From: an uncultured Phascolarctobacterium sp. | GTDB lineage: Bacteria; Bacillota; Negativicutes; Acidaminococcales; Acidaminococcaceae | Length of the DNA stretch: 64,000 nt | NCBI GenBank assembly: GCA_900545025.1 | Contig: UQXH01000006.1 | Span: forward strand, 27,090 to 91,089 | Direction of reading: 5' to 3' | Shown: positions 8,359-16,388 of the stretch, piece by piece | How the letters are laid out: each line of letters opens with the position of its first letter | How positions within the stretch are numbered: the first letter of the stretch is position 1 | The notes under the pieces: model-generated | Databases searched by the model: none | Seen by the model: the letters and a program-made list of their open reading frames with translations, nothing else | What the model was told of the DNA's origin: nothing | Position numbers and translations under genes: made by a program

Positions 8359-9405
8359 ATGTCTGAAGTACGTATTGAACATGTTTATAAAAGATTTGGC
8401 AAAGTAACTGCTGTTAATGATTTTGACCTTGTAGTTAAGGATGGTGAGTTTGTTTCCATCCTTGGTCCTTCCGGCTGTGGCAAAACTACTACCCTGCGTA
8501 TGATCGCAGGCTTTGAACGCGCTACGGAAGGCGAAATATATATTGGTGATGCCTGCGTAAGCTCTTCCGTACAGGGCAGCTTTACCCCGCCGGAAAAACG
8601 CGATATCGGCATGGTGTTCCAATCATATGCGGTATGGCCGCATATGACGGTAGAAGAAAATGTAGCTTACCCGCTGAAGATTCAAAAAGTGCCTAAAGAA
8701 GAAAGAATGAAACGTGTGCAGGAAATGCTGGAGCTGGTACATCTGGGCGAATATGGCAAACGCTATCCGCATCAGCTTTCCGGCGGTCAGCAGCAGCGTG
8801 TCGCTTTGGCGCGTGCGCTGGTAGCTCAGCCGGGATTGCTCTTACTGGACGAGCCTTTATCTAATCTGGATGCTAAGCTGCGTGAAAGCATGCGTTTTGA
8901 AATTCAATCAATTCAGAAAAAGCTGGGTATTACCGTTGTCTATGTAACCCACGACCAGAGCGAGGCTATGGCCATGAGCGACCGCATCGTAGTTATGAGC
9001 AAGGGCGTCGTGCAGCAGATTGGTGCGCCGCATGAAATTTATACTACGCCTGCCAATAAGATGGTAGCCGACTTTATCGGCTTGGTTAACTTTATGGACG
9101 GTGAAGTTAAAGGGGACCGTGTATTTATTAAAGGCACGGATATTTCCTTCGCTAACTCTGCTAATGTCAGCGGCGAAGCAATTATTGCCGTGCGCCCCGA
9201 AAATATCAGCCTGTCTCTCAGCGGCGGTCTGATTAAAGGCATGCTGACACATCGTTTCTATCTGGGCGATTCTGTAGATTATCGCATCAAAGTTGGCGAC
9301 CATGATGTGCGCGTTATTGAAAAAGGCGCCGACCTGCATAAATTTAAAGACGGCGATACTGTATATCTGGACTTTGAACGTGTTATGATTTTTGGACGTG
9401 ACTAA
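8359..9405 (+). CDS. ABC transporter ATPase, FbpC/PotA type
   Basis: 348 residues. Walker A GPSGCGKTT (about 36-44), Q-loop MVFQSYAVWPHM, signature LSGGQQQRVALARAL, Walker B LLLDEPLSNLD and switch His in VTHDQSEAMAMSD are all intact. The C-terminal about 110 residues form the TOBE-type domain (IIAVRPENISLSL) of the MalK/FbpC group. The gene is preceded by GAAGGAG and is the last of the importer operon, ending in a strong terminator. It powers the adjacent double permease. Confidence 0.92.
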   Translation: MSEVRIEHVYKRFGKVTAVNDFDLVVKDGEFVSILGPSGCGKTTTLRMIAGFERATEGEIYIGDACVSSSVQGSFTPPEKRDIGMVFQSYAVWPHMTVEENVAYPLKIQKVPKEERMKRVQEMLELVHLGEYGKRYPHQLSGGQQQRVALARALVAQPGLLLLDEPLSNLDAKLRESMRFEIQSIQKKLGITVVYVTHDQSEAMAMSDRIVVMSKGVVQQIGAPHEIYTTPANKMVADFIGLVNFMDGEVKGDRVFIKGTDISFANSANVSGEAIIAVRPENISLSLSGGLIKGMLTHRFYLGDSVDYRIKVGDHDVRVIEKGADLHKFKDGDTVYLDFERVMIFGRD

Positions 9406-9413
9406 TAATACGG

Positions 9414-9451
9414 AAAATCCGTAAAGGCTGATAAGTCTTTACGGATTTTTT
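9414..9451 (+). terminator. Terminator of ABC importer operon
   Basis: AAAATCCGTAAAG / CTTTACGGATTTT stem of 13 pairs followed by T residues. Confidence 0.9.
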
Positions 9452-9551
9452 GTTTGTGAGAATAAAATTTATGCCCTGTTAGAATTTATAGCCTATGATA
9501 AACAACATTGCTGTATGTATGCTATAATGAAAGACAGAAAGGCGGAATACA

Positions 9552-10565
9552 ATGCATAGATTTCTTATAACAGTGCTCTTGTTTATCATCTTTTTAACTT
9601 CTGGCTGTCAACAGCAACAGGAGCAGGCTGCTGAAATAACTGTTTGCAGCAGTATGGAAAGTAAGGCTACTGCTGTTTTGGCAGATGATTTTACGGCGAG
9701 GACAGGTATTAAGGTAAAGGTTGTACGTTTACCTGCTGGCTCTTTTGCTGAGCGTGCGGAATTTATCAGGAAGAATAATGTGGACTGCTGGCTGGGCGGT
9801 ACGGTAGAAGAATATTACCTTGCCAGTCAGCAGAATTTATTGCTGCCGTATCTTACCCAGGAAGCTTATAAGGTGCCGGCAGCCATGCGCAGTAAGGAAG
9901 GTTATTGGACAAGCCTGTATCTGGAGTATATTGCTTTTATCAGCAATAAGGAGAGGCTGCATGAACTGGGCCTGTATGCTCCCGATACCTGCACTGAACT
10001 TTTGAAACCACAGCTGCGAGGTGAAATTGTTATCCCTGATTATATCTACGGCGGTGCCAGCTATGGACTTCTAACTTCTATCTGGCAGCTGCGCGGGCGT
10101 CAGCAGGCGTTGCAATATGCTGCTGAACTTAATAAACAGCAGGTTACTTATACCGATCATGTCAGTGATGCTGTAGATATGGTGTATTCCGGGCAGAAAA
10201 CCGTTGCGGTCTTGCCGCTCAGATATGCGCTGAAGCTGGAAGAACGCTATAATCATCTTTTTGCTACGGTGGTAGAAGATGCTAACAGGAATCTGCTTAC
10301 TGGCGCAGCGATTATTAACGGCAGTAAGTGCCAGCAGGAGGCATGTCGCTTTGTGGATTACCTGATGAGTGATGCCAGTATGCAGGTACTGAATAATAAC
10401 GGCTATCAATATTTATGGCATGTAAAGGATTATCCGCACAATAATCTGCGTAAAGAATTGTTGGGCAATGTGCGGGTGCCGGTGGATGACCTGAGCTGGA
10501 CGGCTGTGGAAAAGAATGAGATTATCAGGCAGTGGCTCAGCGCAGGTGCAGAGGAGGTATCGTGA
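9552..10565 (+). CDS. Second, orphan ABC substrate-binding lipoprotein
   Basis: 337 residues, lipoprotein signal (MHRFLITVLLFIIFLTSGC). The mature part is the same binding-protein superfamily as the 5508-6542 product (ITVCSSMESKATAVLADDF, VDCWLGGTVEEYYLASQ, GEIVIPDYIYGGASYGLL) but strongly diverged. No permease or ATPase accompanies it; it could share the upstream importer. Its TGA stop overlaps the ATG of the exported lyase-like gene by one base, so the two are translationally coupled. A TGCTATAAT extended -10 lies about 24 bases before the start. Ligand unknown. Confidence 0.8.
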   Translation: MHRFLITVLLFIIFLTSGCQQQQEQAAEITVCSSMESKATAVLADDFTARTGIKVKVVRLPAGSFAERAEFIRKNNVDCWLGGTVEEYYLASQQNLLLPYLTQEAYKVPAAMRSKEGYWTSLYLEYIAFISNKERLHELGLYAPDTCTELLKPQLRGEIVIPDYIYGGASYGLLTSIWQLRGRQQALQYAAELNKQQVTYTDHVSDAVDMVYSGQKTVAVLPLRYALKLEERYNHLFATVVEDANRNLLTGAAIINGSKCQQEACRFVDYLMSDASMQVLNNNGYQYLWHVKDYPHNNLRKELLGNVRVPVDDLSWTAVEKNEIIRQWLSAGAEEVS

Positions 10566-12061
10566 TGAAGAAATTAAGTGTTTTGACCCTGCTTACTATG
10601 TTACTGGTACATACGGCTACGGCTGTTGCTGCCGAAAAAGATAATTTTTATTGGCTGGGACAGATTAACAAGGCTACTGCAGTCATAAATACACAACAGG
10701 GACTGTTGACTAAAGAACAGGGACAAAGTTTTGCTGAAAGTATCGAGCAGGTACTGCAGGAAGGCGAGAACGGCGGTGCGCGTCCTAAACTGGTGATTAC
10801 CTTTGAACCCTTGCTGATCAAGGCATATGGCAGCGAAGAAATCACCATGCTGCATGCAGGGCGCTCCAGTCAGGATATGCTGAGTACAGTGAATTTTGCT
10901 ATGAGCCGTGAGCAGGCCCTGGAGCTTGCGGCAGCGTTGGATGCTATGCAGACGACCTTGCTGAAATTGGCCGCTGAACAGCAAGCGACTATTATTCCCA
11001 ACTATACTAACGGTGTGGCTGCGCAGCCTAACAGCTTGGGACACTACCTGCTGGGTTATGCTTATGCCTTTGGGCGTGATGCACAAAGGTTGCAGCAATA
11101 CTATGCCAGACTTAATCGGTCGCCGATGGGGGCTACCGTGCTGAACGGCACCGGCTGGCCGCTTGACCGTGAACGGATGGCAGGCTACCTTGGCTTTGAC
11201 AGCATTGCTTATAATACTTATGATGCAGGGCAGATCTATACTTCGGAAAATGCTGCTGATGCAGCGGCGGTAACGAATAATATTGCGCTGCATATCGGCA
11301 GCTTTATTGAAGAAATCATGCAGCAATATGCCCAGCCGCGACCGTGGATCATTCTGCGTGAGGGCGGCGGCAATACTTATGTTTCCAGCGCTATGCCGCA
11401 AAAGCGTAATCCCGGCATCTTAAATAATGCGAGAAGGGACGCTTCCATGCTGTTAGGCGACGGAACGACAGCGTTGTTCAGAGCTCATAATATTCCGGCA
11501 GGAATGCCGGATGGCAGGACGGGCGCGGAAACATTGCTGAAAGATGCGACGCAGCTTGTACGTAATTTTGACCATATTTTGCAGGCTTTGGTTATTGATC
11601 CTGCACGCAGCCTGGAGGAATTAAATCTGGATTGGACCTGTTCGCAGGAGATTGCGGATGTAATGATGCGCAAATATCAGATTCCTTTCCGTACCGGCCA
11701 TCATTTTGCGTCTGAAATAGTAACCTATGCCCGTACAAATAATATTCCTCCTTCAGATTTTTCCTATGAGGAAGCGCAGAAGATTTATTTGCAGCTGGCT
11801 GCTATGGATAAAAACTTGCCTGCTGCCTTGCCTTTGACGAAAGAGGAATTTAAGGCTGCCCTTGATCCTGCGGCTATTGTGGCCGCCAGGGCAGTAAAAG
11901 GCGGTCCGCAGCCAGAAGAAATGGCTAAGATGCTGCAGCAGTGCAATAAAGAACTGCAGCGTAATAAAACCTGGACAGATGCTGCTGTCAAACGGCAGCA
12001 GGAAGCAGAGAAAAAACTTAATCAAGATTTTGCTGCTTTGCTAAGAGAAGATACAAAATAA
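10565..12061 (+). CDS. Exported argininosuccinate lyase/fumarase-superfamily protein
   Basis: 498 residues from the ATG at 10565, seven bases after GAGGAGG and overlapping the preceding stop. A signal peptide (MKKLSVLTLLTMLLVHTATA) is followed by a fumarate-lyase fold. Markers are SSAMPQKRNP (the catalytic Ser loop signature), GWPLDRERMAGYLGF and YTNGVAAQP. The last corresponds to the argininosuccinate lyase motif YTHLQxAQP, with the usual catalytic His replaced by Asn. Enzymes of this superfamily eliminate fumarate from an amine. An exported member beside a metal-type binding lipoprotein is unusual; release of metal from an aminocarboxylate chelator is one idea. Real substrate unknown, and activity uncertain. 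Confidence 0.8.
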   Translation: MKKLSVLTLLTMLLVHTATAVAAEKDNFYWLGQINKATAVINTQQGLLTKEQGQSFAESIEQVLQEGENGGARPKLVITFEPLLIKAYGSEEITMLHAGRSSQDMLSTVNFAMSREQALELAAALDAMQTTLLKLAAEQQATIIPNYTNGVAAQPNSLGHYLLGYAYAFGRDAQRLQQYYARLNRSPMGATVLNGTGWPLDRERMAGYLGFDSIAYNTYDAGQIYTSENAADAAAVTNNIALHIGSFIEEIMQQYAQPRPWIILREGGGNTYVSSAMPQKRNPGILNNARRDASMLLGDGTTALFRAHNIPAGMPDGRTGAETLLKDATQLVRNFDHILQALVIDPARSLEELNLDWTCSQEIADVMMRKYQIPFRTGHHFASEIVTYARTNNIPPSDFSYEEAQKIYLQLAAMDKNLPAALPLTKEEFKAALDPAAIVAARAVKGGPQPEEMAKMLQQCNKELQRNKTWTDAAVKRQQEAEKKLNQDFAALLREDTK

Positions 12062-12097
12062 AAAAAGCTCTTCTGACTTTAGTCAGAAGAGCTTTTT
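12062..12097. terminator. Bidirectional terminator
   Basis: AAAAAGCTCTTCTGAC / GTCAGAAGAGCTTTTT, a 16-pair stem with TTTA loop between convergent genes. Confidence 0.92.
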
Positions 12098-12099
12098 GT

Positions 12100-12438
12100 T
12101 TAATCTACCTTATGCTTAACATGGTCAAGGGCTTGGTCAAATAGTGTTAATACATGCTCATCATCCAAAGAGTAAATGACTTCTTTGCCGTCCTTGGTAT
12201 ATTTCACCAGGTTGGCGGAGCGCAGCAGGCGCAGCTGATGAGAAATAGCGGAATGAGTCATGTTGAGCGCTTCGGCGATACAGCTGACGCAGAGTTCTTG
12301 ATGTGCTAAAAGGGCAAGGATACGGATGCGCGTAGGGTCGCTGAGTACTTTGAAGATGGCGGACATGGGCAGGATGTATTTTTCGTTTTCATGTCCAGGC
12401 AGTGGAAGGGTAGTATTGTGCTGATGCGAAGTGGTCAT
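12100..12438 (-). CDS. ArsR/SmtB-family metal sensor, CzrA-like
   Basis: 112 residues from the ATG at 12438, which follows AGGTG by about six bases. The winged helix includes ELCVSCIAEALNMTHSAISHQLRLL (described here in part: ELCVSC at the first helix, recognition helix around THSAISHQL). The C-terminal helix has Asp, His, His and His spaced as D-x-H-10-H-2-H (DEH...DHVKH), the same spacing as the CzrA/SmtB alpha-5 Zn(II)/Co(II) site. A Cys-x-x-Cys at the first helix could form a second site. It ends an operon with thiW and a small membrane protein. Metal sensing is well supported; which operator it binds is not visible. Confidence 0.87.
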   Translation of the reverse strand: MTTSHQHNTTLPLPGHENEKYILPMSAIFKVLSDPTRIRILALLAHQELCVSCIAEALNMTHSAISHQLRLLRSANLVKYTKDGKEVIYSLDDEHVLTLFDQALDHVKHKVD

Positions 12439-12443
12439 GAGTT

Positions 12444-12737
12444 TCACCTGTTTTTAATATATGTTCTGTAGCCCTGTGAGAAAAAGTAAATAAGTATTGC
12501 GCAGTAGAAAAAGCCCCCGATAGGAGTGCGGGTGATAAACCAGGCAGGAAAGATAAAGAAGCTGACCAGCAAAAACAAAAGCTGGGGCAACGTAGTTATC
12601 AGTCCGCTCAAGCCTGAGGAGGTAAGGCGTTCCTTTATTTTCAGACAGGAAAGTACGCTGTAGCGAGAGGCAAAGATGCCGAAGCAGAAACCGCTCAGTG
12701 CATAGAGGATATAATTTATCAGTGTGCTGATGTCCAT
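12444..12737 (-). CDS. Small membrane protein of unknown function
   Basis: 97 residues with three hydrophobic segments (ILYALSGFCFGIFASRY, LPQLLFLLVSFFIFPAWF, GGFFYCAILIYFFSQGY) and a basic C-terminus. No family recognised. It begins one base after the thiW stop and ends five bases before the arsR start, so it belongs to the same operon. It may assist the ThiW transporter, but this is only context. Confidence 0.7.
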   Translation of the reverse strand: MDISTLINYILYALSGFCFGIFASRYSVLSCLKIKERLTSSGLSGLITTLPQLLFLLVSFFIFPAWFITRTPIGGFFYCAILIYFFSQGYRTYIKNR

Positions 12738-12738
12738 A

Positions 12739-13236
12739 TTATTTATCCGTTCTGCCGTTCAGACGGTTTTGTTTAAGAAGACCGCTTTTAATGAGCAGTC
12801 CGGCAATAATACTGCCGCCAATGGTGCTCACAAGGAAAGGCGGGATGAAGAACCAGGCCGCAGCGTTGCTGCCGAGTACGAAAGAGGCAATCAGCCAGGC
12901 AGCGAAGCCTCCCAGCAAGCCGGTACCGATTATTTCTCCTGCCATTGCTGCTGCAATATTACGATAACGTACAAAAGCCAGTCCGGCAAGCAGCGCGCCT
13001 ATCATACTGCCAGGAAATGCTAAGAGTGATCCTGTACCCATCATGTTGCGCAGGCAGGAAATGATGAAAGCGATAGCAGTGCTGTAGAAAGGACCCAGGA
13101 TGACTGCGGCTAAGACATTTATAGCGTGCTGTACAGGAAAGCATCTGGAAACTCCGGCGGGGATATAGACCAAATGAGCGCTCAAAGTACCAATAGCGAT
13201 CAGCAGCGCCGCTGTAGTAAGTTTACGTACCTGCAT
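12739..13236 (-). CDS. thiW: ECF transporter S component, ThiW type
   Basis: 165 residues from the ATG at 13236, preceded by GAGGT. Five to six hydrophobic helices. PVQHAINVLAAVILGP, GTGSLLAFPGSMIGALLAGL and GEIIGTGLLGG are the recognisable ThiW patterns. ThiW binds a thiamine precursor (thiazole) and works with shared ECF ATPases and T protein; a complete ECF set occurs at 42-44.7 kb. A good promoter precedes it, and I see no TPP riboswitch. Coupling to an ArsR metal sensor is unusual for thiamine genes. Confidence 0.82.
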   Translation of the reverse strand: MQVRKLTTAALLIAIGTLSAHLVYIPAGVSRCFPVQHAINVLAAVILGPFYSTAIAFIISCLRNMMGTGSLLAFPGSMIGALLAGLAFVRYRNIAAAMAGEIIGTGLLGGFAAWLIASFVLGSNAAAWFFIPPFLVSTIGGSIIAGLLIKSGLLKQNRLNGRTDK

Positions 13237-13279
13237 GGACAGACCTCGTTTCATAATGGTAAAAGATAGTTTAACTTTT

Positions 13280-13308
13280 ATTATAAGCATTAGCTGGCAG
13301 GGGTGCAA
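13280..13308 (-). promoter_or_regulatory. Promoter of thiW operon
   Basis: TTGCAC and TATAAT with a 17-base spacer on the minus strand, about 45 bases before the thiW start. Confidence 0.75.
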
Positions 13309-13382
13309 TAAAAAATTGCAGGTGAAAAAGATTTTCTGTAGAATTTAAAAAGAAACACTTTTAATTTCGCGAGGTACAGGAT

Positions 13383-14525
13383 ATGCAGGCATTAGAAGGT
13401 ATCAAGGTTATAGATTTTTCCAAATGGCTTCCCGGGCAGTATTGCGGTATGCTCTTGGGTGATTATGGTGCGGAAGTTATCAAGATAGAGGATATTAAGG
13501 GGGACAGTACGAGAAACTTCTTCCCGGAGAAAGCCACAGGTATGAGCTATTGGCATCTGATGCTGAACAGGAATAAGCGGGGATTTGCTGTGGATATCCG
13601 TCAAAAGCAGGGACAGGAGATACTTTTAAAGCTCCTGCAGGATGCTGATGTATTTTTAGAGGGGTTCAGACCAGGTTATCTGGCGCGTTATGGTCTTGAT
13701 TATGAAACAGTATATGCAATTAATCCACGCTTAGTATATTGCTCTATTACCGGCTTTGGACAGCATTGTCATAAGCCTGCGCACGACCTTAATGTAGTAG
13801 GCCTGGCAGGGCTTAATTCTTTGGATGACACCGGAGGAGCCTGTGTACCGGAGGTACAGGTTTCGGCGATAGGCAGCGGTTTGAATGCCTTGAGCGCTGT
13901 CTGCATGGCACTATTGGCACGTGAACGTACAGGCAGCGGCCAGTATCTTGATGTCAGCCTTTTTGCTACGGCGCTCAGTATGCAGGTAACAGGCATCAGC
14001 AGCCGTTGGGGCAGCGAAGAAACAGGAGCTGCTGAATTTGGCCGTACTGCGCATTATTACAATATTTATCGTACAAAAGATAATCGTTATCTGACGGTTG
14101 GAACTATTGAACCTAAATTTTGGCAGCGTTTCTGCAGTTTGATTGGGTGTGAGGAGCTTACAGAAAGACAGTATGATTTTGCCCATGAGCAGGAAATGAA
14201 ACAGATTATCGCTGATAAAATAGCAGAGCATACTCTGCAGGAATGGCTGCAGCTTATCGGTGATGAAGAATTTTGCGTAACACCGGTATGTACCCTGCAG
14301 GAGGCGCTGCAAAGCGAATTAACCCGGCGGCAGAAGCTGCTGCTGGCAGAAGACAGTGACCTTGGCAGACTGAGGTATATAGGCGCGCCGGTAAAATTTT
14401 CCGGGCAGCAGGCTTCGGTGCGTCGCCGTGCACCGTTATTAGGTGAACATACTAAAGAAATACTTACTGAACTTGGTTATAGTGAAAAAGAAATTGCCGT
14501 GCTTTTTAAACAGCGGGTTATATAG
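13383..14525 (+). CDS. CaiB/BaiF (class III) CoA-transferase family protein
   Basis: 380 residues covering the whole family length: MQALEGIKVIDFSKWLPGQY, GAEVIKIEDIKGDSTR, NRNKRGFAVDI, DVFLEGFRPGYLARYGLDY and LLARERTGSGQYLDVSL. These enzymes move CoA between carboxylic acids. In this protein the segment just before the LLARERTGSGQ helix reads VQVSAIGSGLNAL, where family members have an Asp (the residue that forms the acyl-anhydride in formyl-CoA transferase). The loss of that Asp makes ordinary transferase activity doubtful. No acid-activating partner gene is near; the next gene is an unrelated protease 12 bases on. Confidence 0.85.
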   Translation: MQALEGIKVIDFSKWLPGQYCGMLLGDYGAEVIKIEDIKGDSTRNFFPEKATGMSYWHLMLNRNKRGFAVDIRQKQGQEILLKLLQDADVFLEGFRPGYLARYGLDYETVYAINPRLVYCSITGFGQHCHKPAHDLNVVGLAGLNSLDDTGGACVPEVQVSAIGSGLNALSAVCMALLARERTGSGQYLDVSLFATALSMQVTGISSRWGSEETGAAEFGRTAHYYNIYRTKDNRYLTVGTIEPKFWQRFCSLIGCEELTERQYDFAHEQEMKQIIADKIAEHTLQEWLQLIGDEEFCVTPVCTLQEALQSELTRRQKLLLAEDSDLGRLRYIGAPVKFSGQQASVRRRAPLLGEHTKEILTELGYSEKEIAVLFKQRVI

Positions 14526-14537
14526 TTGGGAGGCATC

Positions 14538-15608
14538 ATGAAAAAAATATTTTTAGCCGTATTATTCGTCTGCTGCCTGTTTTTAGGCTTTATACCGCCT
14601 ACTGAAGCCGGTATTATCAGTCAGCAGCAGGAAATTGAGATGGGGCGTGAAACAGCCATGCAGTTGGAGGCGCAGTACGGGGTAGTACAGGATGCAGAGC
14701 TGCAGGCAAGAGTGAACAGGATAGGTCAGAAACTGGTAAGTGTCTGCGGGCGGCAGGATATTGAGTATTCCTTTAAGGTTTTGAACAGTAACGAGGTCAA
14801 TGCCTTAGCTTGCCCGGGCGGCTTTATCTATGTGTTTAAAGGCTTGACGGACTATATGCCTACCGATGCGGAGCTGGCAGGAGTACTGGGTCATGAAATA
14901 GGGCACGTGGTGGAAAAGCATACGGTGCATCAGATAGAGAAACAGATGCTGACTACCCTCGTGCTGCTGGCAGTAACACGCGGAGAAGCGTTGGGATTGG
15001 TACAGATGGCACAGCAGGCATTGTTTGCCGGGTACAGCCGTACAGATGAACGCGGTGCCGATAAAGAAGGCTTTTACAATACTGTTAAGGCAGGTTACAA
15101 TCCTTACAGTATGATTATCACATTAAATAAGCTGGATGATTTGGCTGCTCAGCAGGGTAATCCCGGCTATGGGCTTTTTTCCAGCCATCCCGAGCCGGAA
15201 GAACGTGTAAAACGGGTGATGAAGCTTATTGATAAGCTGGATGTGCATCCTGATGTAGTTATTGAAGACGATGATCATGCCTATGTATGCGAAGGTGACT
15301 GGCGTTTTAACATCAGCCGCAGTATCGGCAGTAATAAGGCTAAATACCGCGCTTATCTATTGGCCGGTAATTTGTGGACGGTGCGGCAGCGGGGAACGGT
15401 GAATCCAGATTATTTCGTTGTATATGACAACGGCAGTTATGCCCATATTTATTATGATGACATCCAGTTGCTGACAGTATATGCACAGGAGGCTGGGGCT
15501 TTCGGTACTGCCGGAAATTATGCAGCGGCTTGTACGGATTTGTTAAGACAGTGGGCGGCAGTTGCTAATACTAACGACGCTAATGCCAAAGCTAAAAAGA
15601 AAAAATAA
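14538..15608 (+). CDS. M48-family exported metalloprotease
   Basis: 356 residues from the ATG at 14538, behind GGGAGG. Signal peptide MKKIFLAVLFVCCLFLGFI. The zinc protease motif GHEIGHVVEKH (about residue 121) and the downstream third ligand in DERGADKEGF define an M48B/YfgC-BepA-like domain; SSHPEPEERVKRV is also typical. The C-terminal about 120 residues are a separate domain I do not recognise. In diderms such proteins degrade misfolded envelope or outer-membrane proteins. Periplasmic location follows from the signal peptide; substrates unknown. A strong terminator follows. Confidence 0.88.
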   Translation: MKKIFLAVLFVCCLFLGFIPPTEAGIISQQQEIEMGRETAMQLEAQYGVVQDAELQARVNRIGQKLVSVCGRQDIEYSFKVLNSNEVNALACPGGFIYVFKGLTDYMPTDAELAGVLGHEIGHVVEKHTVHQIEKQMLTTLVLLAVTRGEALGLVQMAQQALFAGYSRTDERGADKEGFYNTVKAGYNPYSMIITLNKLDDLAAQQGNPGYGLFSSHPEPEERVKRVMKLIDKLDVHPDVVIEDDDHAYVCEGDWRFNISRSIGSNKAKYRAYLLAGNLWTVRQRGTVNPDYFVVYDNGSYAHIYYDDIQLLTVYAQEAGAFGTAGNYAAACTDLLRQWAAVANTNDANAKAKKKK

Positions 15609-15624
15609 ATAGAACTGTAAAATA

Positions 15625-15657
15625 AAAACTCCGTCATCTTTAAGATGACGGAGTTTT
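15625..15657. terminator. Bidirectional terminator
   Basis: AAAACTCCGTCATC / GATGACGGAGTTTT stem with TTTAA loop between the convergent M48 and rubrerythrin genes. Confidence 0.92.
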
Positions 15658-15672
15658 GTAGTTAAGGATTTA

Positions 15673-16215
15673 TTATGCGAAATAGCGTTTCAGCAGACCT
15701 TCGAATGCTTTGCCGTGACGAGCTTCGTCGCGAGCCATTTCATGAACAGTGTCATGGATTGCATCCAGGTTGAGAGCTTTAGCGCGTTTTGCCAGATCAG
15801 CTTTACCAGCGGTTGCACCGTTTTCTGCTTCTACACGCATTTCCAGGTTCTTTTTGGTAGACGGGGTTACAACTTCACCCAACAGTTCAGCGAATTTAGC
15901 TGCATGTTCTGCTTCTTCAAAAGCAGCTTTTTCCCAGTACAGGCCGATTTCAGGATAGCCTTCGCGGAAAGCAACACGGCTCATGGCCAGGTACATACCA
16001 ACTTCGCTGCATTCGCCGTTGAAGTTAGCGCGCAGGTCAGCTTTAATATCTTCAGGAACGTCAGCTGCGATACCTACTACATGTTCAGCAGCCCAGCTCA
16101 TTTCGCCGGACATTTCGGTGAATTTGGAAGCAGGAGCTTTACATTGCGGGCAGTATTCCGGAGCTGCTTCGCCTTCATATACATAACCACATACTTGACA
16201 AACAAATTTTTTCAT
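15673..16215 (-). CDS. Reverse rubrerythrin (rubredoxin domain first)
   Basis: 180 residues from the ATG at 16215, eight bases after GGAGG. An N-terminal rubredoxin-like knuckle pair (CQVCGY and CPQCKAP, about residues 4-30) precedes a ferritin-like di-iron domain with NGECSEVGMYL, FEEAEHAAKF and ARDEARHGKAF providing the Glu/His ligands. In classic rubrerythrin the order is reversed. These proteins reduce hydrogen peroxide in anaerobes, in the cytoplasm. It is a single-gene unit with its own promoter and terminator. No PerR box was identified with confidence. Confidence 0.92.
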   Translation of the reverse strand: MKKFVCQVCGYVYEGEAAPEYCPQCKAPASKFTEMSGEMSWAAEHVVGIAADVPEDIKADLRANFNGECSEVGMYLAMSRVAFREGYPEIGLYWEKAAFEEAEHAAKFAELLGEVVTPSTKKNLEMRVEAENGATAGKADLAKRAKALNLDAIHDTVHEMARDEARHGKAFEGLLKRYFA

Positions 16216-16291
16216 TGAGTATCCCTCCACATAATTATCTTGGTATTTTAATTTACTTCACATCTTTGTTGATGTATCCTTGACATGTCAT

Positions 16292-16320
16292 ATAATAGCA
16301 TACTTTGAATGATTCGTCAA
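16292..16320 (-). promoter_or_regulatory. Promoter of rubrerythrin gene
   Basis: TTGACG and TATTAT with a 17-base spacer on the minus strand. A short ATGACATGTCAA dyad overlaps the likely start and could be an operator. Confidence 0.7.
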
Positions 16321-16355
16321 CAATAATTATTATTTATTACGAAAAATAAAAATAA

Positions 16356-16379
16356 AACACGTGCCGTTTGACACGTGTT
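16356..16379 (-). terminator. Terminator of outer-membrane protein gene
   Basis: AACACGTG / CACGTGTT stem followed on the minus strand by a T-rich tract. Confidence 0.8.
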
Positions 16380-16388
16380 GAAAGTAGA

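Noticed and set aside
13237..13382. TPP riboswitch before thiW
   Set aside because: Only a promoter and a short leader fit in; no TPP core is seen.
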